In this document: positions 9,264 through 20,488 of the stretch, piece after piece | How positions within the stretch are numbered: position 1 is the stretch's first letter | Layout: the number at the start of each line of letters is the position of its first letter | Origin: Myxococcales bacterium | GTDB taxonomy: Bacteria; Myxococcota_A; Polyangia; Haliangiales; Haliangiaceae | Reading direction: 5' to 3' | DNA length: 64,000 nucleotides | Assembly: GCA_016794525.1 (NCBI GenBank) | Contig: JAEUJY010000095.1 | Coordinates: forward strand, 62,001 to 126,000 | The notes under the pieces: model-generated | Told to the model about the DNA's origin: nothing | Database searches by the model: none | The model's input: only the letters and a program-made list of their open reading frames with translations | Made by a program: the position numbers and the translations under genes

Positions 9264-10057
9264 TGCGCTCGATGATCCGTTCGTTCGCGCTGGCCGCCGC
9301 CTTCATCGGCGCGCCGGCGATCGCCCACGCCCAGGCCGAGAACCAGGTGGCGGTGCCCGTCGAGGGCGCGCCGGCGCCGACCGAGGCCGCGGCCGAGGGT
9401 GGTCACGGCGAGGCCCACGGCGGCGGTCACGCCGACCCGACCAAGCACTTCAACTTCTTCTCGATCGGCTACCGCAACAAGGACGTGGCCGGCGGCAAGA
9501 TGGGCGACGGCAAGCTCGGCGACGAGCCGCTGGCGCCCGGCCACGAAGAAGGGCCGATGAGCGCGCCGTTCGTGCTCATGCTGCTCAACTTCGGCATCCT
9601 CTTGGTCATCCTGGCCAAGCTGGGCGGCCCGGCCGCGCGCAAGATGGCCGAGACCCGCTCCGACGAGATCAAGGGCGCGCTCGACGAGGCCGCCAAGCTG
9701 CGCAAGCAGGCGTCGGCCAAGCTCGACGAGTACAACAGCAAGCTCGCGGCCTCCGAGGCCGAGATGGACGCGCTGCTCAAGGGCATGCGCGCCGACGCCG
9801 AGGCCGACAAGGCCCGCATCCTCGCCAACGCCGAAAAGCAGGCCGCCGCCACCAAGCGCGACGCCGAGCTGCGCATCGCCGCCGAGATCGAGCGCGCCCG
9901 CACCGAGCTGGCCCGCGAGGTCGCGCTGGCCGCGGCCACCGCCGCCGAGAAGCTGCTGCGCGAGAAGATCAACGCCGCCGATCAGGGCTCGCTGGTCGAC
10001 GGGTTCATCCGCGACGTCGAGGCCGCGGCGCTCGGCAAGACCAAGGGAGCCCGCTGA
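9263..10057 (+). CDS. atpF: F0F1 ATP synthase subunit b with signal-like, His-rich N-terminal extension
   Basis: A 264-residue b subunit, about 100 residues longer than E. coli b. The N-terminus MRSMIRSFALAAAFIGAPAI-AHA looks like a cleavable signal peptide. It is followed by a soluble His/Gly-rich segment (GGHGEAHGGGHADPTKHF) and only then the stalk membrane helix (PFVLMLLNFGILLVILAKLG, about residue 100), and then the heptad coiled coil to the end. This layout is known in Deltaproteobacteria. The TGATG overlaps on both sides (with b' and with delta) indicate translational coupling. The extra periplasmic segment has no homologue that I recognise. Confidence 0.9.
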   Translation: MRSMIRSFALAAAFIGAPAIAHAQAENQVAVPVEGAPAPTEAAAEGGHGEAHGGGHADPTKHFNFFSIGYRNKDVAGGKMGDGKLGDEPLAPGHEEGPMSAPFVLMLLNFGILLVILAKLGGPAARKMAETRSDEIKGALDEAAKLRKQASAKLDEYNSKLAASEAEMDALLKGMRADAEADKARILANAEKQAAATKRDAELRIAAEIERARTELAREVALAAATAAEKLLREKINAADQGSLVDGFIRDVEAAALGKTKGAR

Positions 10058-10596
10058 TGCAAGCCGGTAGCCTCGCGCGGCGCTACGCCCGCGCCCTCAT
10101 GGATCTGGCCGGCAAGGCCGGCAACGTCGACAAGGTCGCCAGCGAGCTGCGCGACCTGGCCGGCGCCTACAAGACCTCGCCCGAGCTCGGCGAGGTGCTG
10201 GGCAACGCGTCGTACCCCAAGGCCAAGCGCCGGGCGATCGTCGACGCGCTCCTGACCAAGCTCGGCGCCCAGCCGCTGACCAAGACGTTCTGCAACCTGC
10301 TGCTCGACAAGGAGCGGCTGGCCGCGGTGCCCGACATCTCGCGCGAGTTCGACGCGATGGTCGAGGCCCGCGCCGGCCGCGTCGCCGCCGAGGTGGTGTC
10401 GGCCACGCCGCTCACCGCCGCGCAGGTCACCCAGCTCACCGCCACGCTCGAGAAGCTCTCCGGCAAGAAGGTGGTCCTCTCCAAGCGCGAGGATCCCAAC
10501 CTGCTCGGCGGCGTCGTCGCCAAGGTCGGCGACACCGTCTACGACGGCAGCCTGCGCACCCAGCTGCGCGTGCTCCGCGACGAGCTCTCTCGCTAA
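10057..10596 (+). CDS. atpH: F0F1 ATP synthase subunit delta
   Basis: A 179-residue peripheral-stalk cap. The start is typical (AGSLARRYARALMDLAGKAG), the middle helical, and the C-terminal half carries the family segment AEVVSATPLTAAQVTQLTAT and ends VGDTVYDGSLRTQLRVLRDEL. The ATG overlaps the atpF stop. A 42-nt gap separates it from atpA. Confidence 0.95.
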   Translation: MQAGSLARRYARALMDLAGKAGNVDKVASELRDLAGAYKTSPELGEVLGNASYPKAKRRAIVDALLTKLGAQPLTKTFCNLLLDKERLAAVPDISREFDAMVEARAGRVAAEVVSATPLTAAQVTQLTATLEKLSGKKVVLSKREDPNLLGGVVAKVGDTVYDGSLRTQLRVLRDELSR

Positions 10597-12165
<1,569 letters not shown>

Positions 12166-12166
12166 C

Positions 12167-13039
12167 ATGCCGTCGCTCAAGGCCATCCGCAAGCGCATCG
12201 GGTCGGTCAAGAACACCCGCAAGATCACGCGCGCCATGAAGCTGGTCGCGGCGGCGAAGCTGCGCCGCGCCCAGGACGCGATCATCGCGGCCCGGCCCTA
12301 CGCGTCGGCCCTGGCGACGGTGGTCAGCGAGCTGGCCGAGGTCGCGGGCGCCGACGCCCACCCGCTGTTCGAGCAGCGCGAGGGCAAGCGGGTCACGGTC
12401 GTGGTCTACACCAGCGACCGCGGCCTGGCCGGCGCGTTCAACACCAACATCATCAAGCGCACCGAGGCCCTCGTCCGCGAGGAGCTGGTCGGGTGCGAGG
12501 TCAGCCTCCGCCTCATCGGCAAGAAGGCCAACCAGTACTTCAGCCGCCGCAACTACCAGATCGTCAGCTTCGACGGCGCGCCGATCGGCGCCACCGCGCT
12601 GCAGGTCGCCGGCGACGCGTCGCACCGGGTCATCGACGACTTCACGTCGGGCAAGGCCGATCGCGTCTTCGTGGTCTACAACGAGTTCAAGAGCGCGATC
12701 ACCCAGGCCACCGTCGTCAAGCAGGTGCTGCCGGTCGTGCCCGAGAAGGTCAAGGGCGCCGACAAGCCGGCGCTCGGCCAGGACTACGACTACGAGCCGA
12801 GCAAGGAAGAGCTGCTGACCCGGCTGGTGCCGCTGTACGTGCAGATCGGCCTGTACCGCGCGGCGCTCGAGTCGATCGCCGGCGAGTTCGGCGCCCGCAT
12901 GAGCGCGATGGAGTCGGCGACCAAGAACGCCGGCGAGATGATCAACAAGCTCACGCTGCAGTACAACCGCGCGCGCCAGGCGGCGATCACCAAGGAGCTG
13001 CTCGAGATCATCGGCGGCGCCGAGGCCCTGAAGGGCTAG
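12167..13039 (+). CDS. atpG: F0F1 ATP synthase subunit gamma
   Basis: A 290-residue rotary shaft. N-terminal helix MPSLKAIRKRIGSVKNTRKI with the expected TRAMKLVAAAKLRRAQ, a Rossmann-like middle (TVVVYTSDRGLAGAFNTNII), and the C-terminal helix ending LTLQYNRARQAAITKELLEI, which turns inside the alpha/beta ring. It starts 1 nt after atpA, and 66 nt of non-coding sequence precede atpD. Confidence 0.98.
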   Translation: MPSLKAIRKRIGSVKNTRKITRAMKLVAAAKLRRAQDAIIAARPYASALATVVSELAEVAGADAHPLFEQREGKRVTVVVYTSDRGLAGAFNTNIIKRTEALVREELVGCEVSLRLIGKKANQYFSRRNYQIVSFDGAPIGATALQVAGDASHRVIDDFTSGKADRVFVVYNEFKSAITQATVVKQVLPVVPEKVKGADKPALGQDYDYEPSKEELLTRLVPLYVQIGLYRAALESIAGEFGARMSAMESATKNAGEMINKLTLQYNRARQAAITKELLEIIGGAEALKG

Positions 13040-13078
13040 GCGTCGACCTCGCTCGACCGCTCCCACCCGTTTCCGTAA

Positions 13079-14556
<1,478 letters not shown>

Positions 14557-14557
<1 letters not shown>

Positions 14558-14970
14558 TGGCGACCTCGCTCGACGTCAACGTGGTCACGCCCAAGGGCGT
14601 GATCGCTCACGAGGACTCCGACGCGCTGACGGCGCCGGGCGAAGAGGGCGAGTTCGAGCTGCTGCCCGGACACACCCCGCTGCTCGCCGCGCTCAAGCCC
14701 GGCGTGCTCACGATCGGCGAGAAGACCAAGGCCCGCTACGCGGTGTCGTCGGGCTACCTGCGGATCGACCCGAAGGGCGCGATCGAGGTGCTGGTCGAGC
14801 AGGCGGTCCTGGGCAGCGACGTCGACGTCGACGCCGCCAAGGCCGACCTGAAGTCCAGCGAGGCCGAGCTGGCCAAGTGGGGCGACAAGCCCACCGACGG
14901 CGACTGGAAGATCCTGGTGAACAAGGTGGCGTGGGCGCAGGCGCGCCTCGACGCGGCGACGAACCGCTGA
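14557..14970 (+). CDS. atpC: F0F1 ATP synthase subunit epsilon
   Basis: A 137-residue inner-stalk subunit. The start LDVNVVTPKGVIAHEDSDAL is the beta-sandwich domain; GEFELLPGHTPLLAALKPGV is the classic epsilon signature, followed by KARYAVSSGYLRIDPKGAIEV and two C-terminal helices ending AQARLDAATNR. It is the last gene of the cluster; subunits a (atpB) and c (atpE) are absent here and must lie elsewhere in the genome. A terminator follows. Confidence 0.95.
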
Positions 14971-15002
14971 CCTGACGCGGCCAAGGCCGCGAGATGACTG
15001 AC

Positions 15003-15035
15003 CGGCGGCGCCCCGTGCGCCGCCGTCGTCGTTTT
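15003..15035 (+). terminator. Rho-independent terminator of the ATP synthase operon
   Basis: A 9-bp stem, CGGCGGCGC and GCGCCGCCG, with loop CCCGT at 15003-15025 is followed by TCGTCGTTTTC. A smaller stem (CGCGGCC-AA-GGCCGCG, 14976-14991) precedes it. Both lie just after the atpC stop, so this is the operon end. Confidence 0.75.
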
Positions 15036-15492
15036 CGGGGCGGCGCCGGTGCGGGTCGGGGTTGGTACTTCTGCGGCGACGACATCACGTCCGACGGCAA
15101 CTACGTCGCCGACGTCGTCGACGTCGCCGTCTGCCTGCGTCCCCGGCGACTCGCGCTCCTCACGGGCGGGTGGAGCGAGGCCGTCGACGCGGCGCTCGCG
15201 GAATGCTTGCGACGAGGCGGTCGCGCGCGCGAATCGTGCAAGGGCCGAGGGGGGACGGGTCTCAGATGGAGCCGTTACCCAGTGGGTAACGCCCCGCCAA
15301 CGAAGTCGGGGACATACGCGGACGGTCGTTACCCAGTGGGTACGCGCGTTCGTGCAAGGTCGCGATTGATACCGGCTCGACTAACCACTGGGTAACGCCG
15401 TCGCGCGAAGGGGCCGCACGACCCGATCGACGCTGCGGACGAGGCGTGTCGATCTTCGGCAACCGCGGCGGGGCGCGGTCGATAGCATCGGC
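15036..15492. other. intergenic region before the toxin island, with no convincing gene
   Basis: This 457-nt stretch lies between the atp terminator and the DUF4157 gene. Short ORFs here have no family features and carry arginine-rich shadow codon bias. It holds three palindromes (15274-15396, separate entry) and an imperfect pair of direct repeats TCGTGCAAGG at 15234 and 15350. I see no clear -35/-10 pair. Confidence 0.5.
15274..15396. promoter_or_regulatory. three spaced copies of the palindrome GTTACCCAGTGGGTAAC
   Basis: The perfect 8-1-8 palindrome GTTACCCAGTGGGTAAC lies at 15274-15290. Near-copies lie at 15328-15343 (one A missing) and at 15381-15396 (CTAACCACTGGGTAAC, one C fewer). Centres are 54 and about 52 nt apart, close to five helical turns, so a regulator could bind all three on one face of the helix. 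The last copy is 97 nt upstream of the DUF4157 gene. They look like operator sites; no cognate regulator is adjacent. Confidence 0.6.
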
Positions 15493-16167
15493 ATGTTCGA
15501 CTTCGCCCCTGGGGCGGACTTCGAGGCCGAGCGCGCGGACGACGAGGACGTCGAGCCGGCGCGACAGGGGGGCGTGCCGGGGAAGGGCTCGCGGATCGCT
15601 GCGATCTTCGGGCTGGTCCAGCGGAAGGCGAACGACAGCGGGGCGGCGCGTGGCGTGATGAGCCAGGCGGGTGGCGCGGCGGCGGGTGGGGCGATGGCGG
15701 CGGGTGGGGCGACGGCGGCGGGCGGGGCGACGGTGGCGGGCGGGGCGGCGGTGGGCGGGGCGGCGGCGGGCGGGGCGAGCGCGGGGCGCGGCGAGGTGGC
15801 AGGACCGGCGGACGATCCGTTCGGCTTGCACCTCGCCGCGGCGCATGGGGTTTCTGGCGCGGCGGCGGCGCTGCCGTACCGCGCCGAGCTGGAGCGTGCG
15901 ATGGGCGTCGACCTCGGCGGCATCGTGGCGCACGTCGGCGGCGCGGCGGCCGACGCGTGCGCGGCGCTCGACGCGCGGGCCTACGCCACCGGCGAGCAGA
16001 TCGCGTTCGCGCGCGCGCCCGACCTGCACACGGCGGCGCATCGCCGACGCGGTGGTGCGCGGCGAGTCGGTGAGCGGCCGGCTGCCGACCGGCGGCGGGC
16101 GCGCGGCCCGCGGCACGGCCGTGCAGCGCGCCGGCATGGGCGACGTGCGCCGCGTCGAGGGCGGTGA
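15493..16167 (+). pseudogene. DUF4157 (eCIS-core-like) N-terminal part, frameshifted
   Basis: A 224-residue ORF that starts [20 protein letters not shown], followed by an Ala/Gly-rich stretch of 40 residues (about residues 60-98) encoded by G-rich tandem repeats, and then the start of a DUF4157 domain ([20 protein letters not shown], then [21 protein letters not shown], residues about 130-183). DUF4157 should continue with the zinc-protease-like motif HEAAHVVQQ, but the frame breaks at 16038-16042 just after HTAAH and the ORF runs into an arginine-rich shadow. About 30 residues are missing. The rest of the gene continues in the next frame (RIADAVV) up to 18334. DUF4157 is usually the N-terminal module of toxins exported by contractile injection or polymorphic-toxin systems. 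Confidence 0.7.
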
Positions 16168-18334
16168 GCACCTTCAGGCCGAGGCCAACACTGGCCCCGA
16201 GGCCGAGTTCCTGCGGCAGCTCGATCCTGCGCAGATCAAGGTGGGGCCGACGCTCCGGATGGAGCGCGACCGGCCGCTGCCGCTCAAGGTGTACTTGAGG
16301 TCGCCGCTGGCGTTGCCGCGCGGCGTCCCGCCGCTGCCGGTGTGGTGCAACTTCTTCGATGGTCACGGCGCCAAGCTCGACAACGCCGGCGGCGACTGGC
16401 GCGCGAAGCACGACCGGAGCCCGCGGCTGCGCTTCACCGTGCCAGCGCCCGGGCGCTACCGCGTCGAGGTCCACGTCAACGCGGGGCGGCCCGGCGCGCG
16501 CGTGCTCGAGCGCGTCTTCCAGGTGCGCCCGACGACCGAGCGGAACGCCGCGGCCGACGAGGCGACCCAGCTCGCCAAGCGCGGCGGCGCCGCGCCGGTC
16601 GGGACCTATCGCGAGATGCTGGTCGCGGTGCTCGCGGCGCAGCGGCTGACCGAGCGCGGCGATCCGGACAGCTACCAGCGCGCGCTGGCGCTGTTGCGTC
16701 CGGTGAAGGAGCGGCTGCACGCGATCTGGCCCGCGGTCCTCGAGCGCGCCGGGCACTACGGGTACGCGCGCAACGCGATCGACCGTCGCTTCGGCGCCGC
16801 GATGGATGCGGTCAACGCCTGGGTGGTCTGGCTCGCGACCGACGCCAAGATCGCGACCGACCGGCTCGTGACGGCGTTCGAAGGCAGCGTCGCCGAGATC
16901 AAGATGGGCACCGGCGAGCAGGTCGACGATCGCGACCTGCGCGCGCTCGACGGCGCCGCGATCACGACCGCCAAGGCGGTCGGCGTCGCGACCGCGGTGG
17001 TCGTGCTGTTGCCGGTCGCGGTGGAGCTCGGGGCGATGGCCGGCGCCGAGTTCACCGCGTCGAGCCTCGCCCGCTGGGTGGCGATGAACCCGTTCAAGGC
17101 GACGGCGCTCGCCGAGTTCGTCGCCTCCCACGCGATCGCCATCGGCGAGGCCGGCGGGCTGCGGAACTACGTCCGCGGGCTCAAGGACGATCCGTTCGCC
17201 GCGGTCCTGATCGTCCTCATGGACTTCCAGAGCATCCGCAGCGCGGCGCACGCGGACAGCGCGCCGGTGGATGGTGGCAGCAGCGGCGCGCGTCCGCTGC
17301 CCGCCGGTGAGGCGCCGCCCCCCGCGCCCAGGCTGCTCGGGCCGGGCTCGGGCGAGGAGGTCGACGTCGCCCCGGCCGCGCCCCGGCCCGCCGCGCCGGG
17401 GACGGTCGCCGATGCGCCCCCGACCGCAGGCGTGCGGCCGGGCCGCGCTGCAGGCGAGGCCGTCGCGCCCACGGCAGGACCGCGCCGCGCGGGGCCAGCT
17501 GGTGAAGCGCTGACGCCGACCACCGGCAAGCGCGCCGGCGCCGACGCGGAGGACGCGCCGCGCGCGCCGCGCGTCGACGACGAGCCGGCTCCCGCGCGCG
17601 CGCCGACGCCTCGCCTCGCCGTCGACGCCGACCCGCCGAGCCCGATGGTGGCGAAGGGGATGAAGGCGGCGGGGATGACGAAAGACGCCGTCGAGGCGGT
17701 GCTGCGGATCGCCAAGGCGTTCAAGGTCCGGATCTCGTTCCGCCCGACGAACCTGCACGCTGCCGCCCAGCTCGCCCGGGGCGCCGAGCCGAAGCCCGAG
17801 AGCATCAAGGCCAACACGGTGAACGAGCTCGACGTGCACCTGGGCATGCCGAAGGAGAAGCTCGGCCTGGTGGCGCACTGGAAGGGTTGGCGCCTGCCGG
17901 GCAACATCAGCGAGCTTGAGGTCAGCGACCCCGCGCTCGCCAAGCGGATCCGCGCCCGCTACGACGAGCGGATGGCGAGCTACGACAAGTACGCGGCGGA
18001 GATCGACGGCCTGGTCAAGAAGGGCCACGTGAGGATCGAGGACGGCATCGTCCACAACAACAAGACCGGCAACGCGTACACTGGCGACTACGACCTCTAT
18101 GCGATCACCGAGCTGGATGGGACGCCGATCCCTGAGGGGTCGCGGAAGTACAAGAAGATCGCGAAGGAGTTGAAGGAGCCGCCCGTCGCGATCCAGCACG
18201 GGCCGCTGAAGGACTGGCCTGCCAAGAGCGCCGAAGCGATTGAGCACAAGCGGCGGTTGATCGACAGACACGAGAAGGACCAGGACATCGTCAACATCGG
18301 TCCCGACGACATCGACGTCGGAACGAGGAAGTAG
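16136..18334 (+). CDS. polymorphic toxin C-terminal part with edema-factor/CyaA-like domain
   Basis: The open frame from the DUF4157 break continues here; the first ATG is 16136 (732 residues), with frame-matched coding from 16037. Residues 1-100 hold a linker with a WCNFFDG segment, then a helical region with a possible membrane helix ([20 protein letters not shown], about 280-305), then a Pro/Ala linker. From about residue 502 begins a compact domain: ISFRPTN (about 534), KPESIKANT (about 550), TGDYDLYAI (about 649) and IQHGP (about 688). These match the FRPVN, Lys-x6-Lys, DYD and HG motifs of edema factor, CyaA and ExoY nucleotidyl cyclases, although the DYD-HG distance is short. It ends 2 nt before the immunity gene. 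Cyclase activity is inference. Confidence 0.6.
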   Translation: MGDVRRVEGGEHLQAEANTGPEAEFLRQLDPAQIKVGPTLRMERDRPLPLKVYLRSPLALPRGVPPLPVWCNFFDGHGAKLDNAGGDWRAKHDRSPRLRFTVPAPGRYRVEVHVNAGRPGARVLERVFQVRPTTERNAAADEATQLAKRGGAAPVGTYREMLVAVLAAQRLTERGDPDSYQRALALLRPVKERLHAIWPAVLERAGHYGYARNAIDRRFGAAMDAVNAWVVWLATDAKIATDRLVTAFEGSVAEIKMGTGEQVDDRDLRALDGAAITTAKAVGVATAVVVLLPVAVELGAMAGAEFTASSLARWVAMNPFKATALAEFVASHAIAIGEAGGLRNYVRGLKDDPFAAVLIVLMDFQSIRSAAHADSAPVDGGSSGARPLPAGEAPPPAPRLLGPGSGEEVDVAPAAPRPAAPGTVADAPPTAGVRPGRAAGEAVAPTAGPRRAGPAGEALTPTTGKRAGADAEDAPRAPRVDDEPAPARAPTPRLAVDADPPSPMVAKGMKAAGMTKDAVEAVLRIAKAFKVRISFRPTNLHAAAQLARGAEPKPESIKANTVNELDVHLGMPKEKLGLVAHWKGWRLPGNISELEVSDPALAKRIRARYDERMASYDKYAAEIDGLVKKGHVRIEDGIVHNNKTGNAYTGDYDLYAITELDGTPIPEGSRKYKKIAKELKEPPVAIQHGPLKDWPAKSAEAIEHKRRLIDRHEKDQDIVNIGPDDIDVGTRK

Positions 18335-18336
18335 CC

Positions 18337-19116
18337 ATGGCTGTCACCAAGGAACGCCGGCAGGAACTCGTCCGTGCGATCGACGCGCTGGACGAAGAGG
18401 CCAACCAGCAGCTGGATGCGAACCGAGGAAGAGGGTTGACGCCGCGCTTCCATGAACTCCGCGACCAACAGGCAGTCGTCGAGGACGTGCTGCTCGATGA
18501 ACTTCCGATGCTCGCGATGAGCCGTTGTCCGTTCTGTGGGTTCGTCGCCCAGCAGGCGTTCGATCCGTACGGCATCGACGGCCTCTGGTGGCGCGGACCA
18601 CGCGCCATCCGCGAGGCCGAGGCCCCCCCGCGCTGCCCGCACTACTTCTGCTTCACCGGTGCGCTGGCGCTGGCCCGGCCGATCGAGGTGCTGCCGTTCG
18701 ACGTGGAGCCGGGCCCCGAAGTGCCCTTCGTCGTGCCGTCGATCCTCGAGCACCCGGGGATGCGCGTCGTGATCTCATCGACGCCGGTCGGCCGCCACAC
18801 CGGGTTCCCGATCTTCTACTACGGCGACCCCATCATCCCGGAGACCTCCGGCCTGAACGACTGGGGCCATCACCTCTGGACGTCGTACGACGACGGCAAG
18901 CCCGGTGGCTCCGCGGGGCGCCTGCTCCTCGACAACGAGTGCGACTACGACCTCGCGCCGTGGGTCGCGCGCGGCAAGGTGCAGTACATCCTGCCCGGCG
19001 ACGACACGTTGACCTTGCGCTCGGGCGTCGACGGTTGCCCCTACCTCGACCTCCCAGGCCGCCGCGTGCTCAACCGGATCTCGAACGGCGTCGTCTACCC
19101 ACTCGACGCGCCGTAG
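18337..19116 (+). CDS. putative immunity protein for the 16136 toxin (uncharacterised family, paralogue of 20485)
   Basis: A 259-residue soluble protein without a signal peptide that starts 2 nt after the toxin stop, the position expected of an immunity gene. A charged N-terminal helix (KERRQELVRAIDALDEEANQ) precedes SRCPFCGFV (about residue 63), then FDPYGIDG, PPRCPHYFCFTGALALARPI, VVISSTPVGRHTGFPIFYY, ARGKVQYILPGDDTLTLRS and CPYLDLPGRRV. Cysteine pairs (CPFC and CPHYFC) suggest a metal site. A second copy at 20485 shares all these motifs and sits after a fragment of the same toxin tail, which supports the pairing. I do not recognise the family. Confidence 0.65.
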   Translation: MAVTKERRQELVRAIDALDEEANQQLDANRGRGLTPRFHELRDQQAVVEDVLLDELPMLAMSRCPFCGFVAQQAFDPYGIDGLWWRGPRAIREAEAPPRCPHYFCFTGALALARPIEVLPFDVEPGPEVPFVVPSILEHPGMRVVISSTPVGRHTGFPIFYYGDPIIPETSGLNDWGHHLWTSYDDGKPGGSAGRLLLDNECDYDLAPWVARGKVQYILPGDDTLTLRSGVDGCPYLDLPGRRVLNRISNGVVYPLDAP

Positions 19117-19136
19117 CGGCGAGGCGTCGGGACCCG

Positions 19137-19484
19137 ATGGCAGACATGGTGATCAGGCCCAAGCCGCCGATGGACGGTCTGACCGCGATCGCGTTCGCGC
19201 GCGAGGCGTTCGAGCAACTGCACCCAATCGTCCCGCCGTGGTTCTGGCGGTACGCCGCATCAGGCGGTGTCATGCTCGACCCGACGCGTGAGTACTACGA
19301 GGTCGATTTCGTATGGGCACCGCGCGCGAGCCGCTCGGGGGCCGAGGCGTTCTTCACATGCAGGGTGAATGCATGGAACGCGCGCACGACCGTGACGCTC
19401 GACACGCCCATCGACAAGTACACGCAGGAGGAGCTCGCCCCGTATGTCGACCCGGACCGGGACCCGCGCGTGATCTGCGACTGA
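19137..19484 (+). CDS. hypothetical protein in the toxin/immunity island
   Basis: A 115-residue soluble protein 20 nt after the first immunity gene. ATG 19137 is used because the longer in-frame ORF runs through the immunity gene in another frame. Features are aromatic-rich VPPWFWRYAAS and MLDPTREYYEVDFVWAPRA, then RVNAWNARTTVTLDTPIDKY. It looks like a small alpha/beta protein. No family is recognised. By position it could be a second immunity or accessory gene of the island. Confidence 0.6.
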   Translation: MADMVIRPKPPMDGLTAIAFAREAFEQLHPIVPPWFWRYAASGGVMLDPTREYYEVDFVWAPRASRSGAEAFFTCRVNAWNARTTVTLDTPIDKYTQEELAPYVDPDRDPRVICD

Positions 19485-19673
19485 TCGCCCGACGTGACGG
19501 GGCTTGCGGCCGCAGCCCGGGGCCCGAACGGGCGTGGGCGATCGGCTCACCCCGATAGGGTGATGGTTGGTCGACGAAGCGGCGCCGCGCTGGAAACGAG
19601 GATCGCCCCATGCCGTCCCCAGCACAATCTCTGTACGCTGGCGTCCAAGTTTCCCCTGGAAGGATGCGGTCGG

Positions 19674-20042
19674 ATGCCCTCGAAGCGAGAGATCATCGAA
19701 CTCCTGAAGCGCGAGGAGCTGCAGATCCTGGCCGATCAGCTCGAACTCGACGTCCGGGATCGGCGGGTCAAGGATGATCTGGTCGACTCGATCGTCCGGT
19801 CAAAGCGGGCCCGCGTGACGGAGATCCTCGCGGGACTCCCACGGGACCGCCTGAAGGACATCTGCATCGGGCTCGAGCTCGACGCCTCCGGCCGCGAGAA
19901 GTCGGTCATCATGCACGTGCAATCCGTTCCCAGTTTCTTGGGACACAAGTGCGTGGTCGTCTCAAGCTGTTGCCGCCCGAACGGGCGCCTTGCCCACCGG
20001 CGGAGAAGCCGCGACCCGTTCCGGCTCGCTTTCACAAGTTGA
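19674..20042 (+). pseudogene. truncated SAP-like N-terminus of a type I methyltransferase-like gene
   Basis: ATG 19674, with GAAGGA about 11 nt upstream, begins MPSKREIIELLKREELQILA, then DQLELDVRDRRVKDDLVDSI and GLPRDRLKDICIGLELDASGREK. This looks like the N-terminal SAP-like helical region I associate with type I restriction-modification methylase genes (from memory; a search is needed). After about residue 82 (REKSVIMH) the expected continuation is lost and the sequence switches to an unrelated, Cys/Arg-rich run until 20042. The homologous section is too short to function as a methyltransferase, so this is a gene remnant. The upstream 190 nt (19485-19673) show nothing convincing. Confidence 0.45.
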
Positions 20043-20116
20043 TCGGTGACCACGCACCGCACCCAGGCACTGGCTTGGGACGCGCTGCCGTCGCCCGCAA
20101 TGCCGCCCAGTCGTGA
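19930..20116 (+). other. degenerate coding remnant between the SAP fragment and the decayed toxin copy
   Basis: In a frame different from the SAP fragment, a Pro-rich stretch reads GRLKLLPPERAPCPPAEKP, then ARFHKLIGDHAPHPGTGLG, and ends with TGA 20114-20116. It lacks a start and a family, so it may be the tail of a lost gene. The TGA overlaps the ATG of the lipoprotein signal of the next pseudogene, as coupled genes do in this genome. Base composition here is less GC-rich than the neighbours. Confidence 0.35.
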
Positions 20117-20488
20117 TGCGATCGGTACGCGGGTTCGCCGTGCTTGCGGTGATGGCGTTCGGGTGTGGGGCGTCGTCGCCGCCCGCCAAGCACGCGGGGA
20201 CGGCGGGCGACATCGATGGGCGGGCTCGTCTCGTGACCCTACGATCTGTACTCGATCGACGGCCCCGATGGGCACATCCCCGAAGGCTCGCCCTTGTACA
20301 ACAAGATCGCCAACGAGCTCAGGAAATCCCCCGTAAGCATCCAGCACGGACCGCTCGCCGACTGGCCGGCGGAAACGCCAGCCGACGTCGCGCGGAAGGA
20401 GGCGTTGATCGCGCGTCACAAGGCGAGTCAAGATCTCGTGACGTTTGGTCCGGGAGACCTGTTCTTCGTCGGAGACCGCCAGCCATGA
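20116..20488 (+). pseudogene. decayed lipoprotein-type second copy of the toxin C-terminus
   Basis: ATG 20116 begins a lipoprotein signal, MRSVRGFAVLAVMAFGC, followed by ASSPPAKHAGTAGDIDGRAR. Near 20228-20235 the frame breaks and coding resumes at 20235 with YDLYSIDGPDGHIPEGSPLY, then NKIANELRKSPVSIQHGPLA and KEALIARHKASQDL, ending FVGDRQP. That last part is clearly homologous to the C-terminus of the 16136 toxin ([31 protein letters not shown]). The cyclase-like first half is absent. So a lipoprotein toxin gene was reduced by deletion plus a small indel. Its TGA overlaps the ATG of the intact immunity paralogue. Confidence 0.65.

Noticed and set aside
15274-15396. Possible CRISPR-like array
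   Set aside because: Only three copies of a 17-bp palindrome with about 37-nt spacers; repeats are too short and not exact, and no cas genes are near. Operator sites are a better explanation.
14971-15492. Small ORFs in the gap before the toxin island
   Set aside because: They contain the palindromes and Arg-rich shadow sequence, have no ribosome-binding site and no family features.
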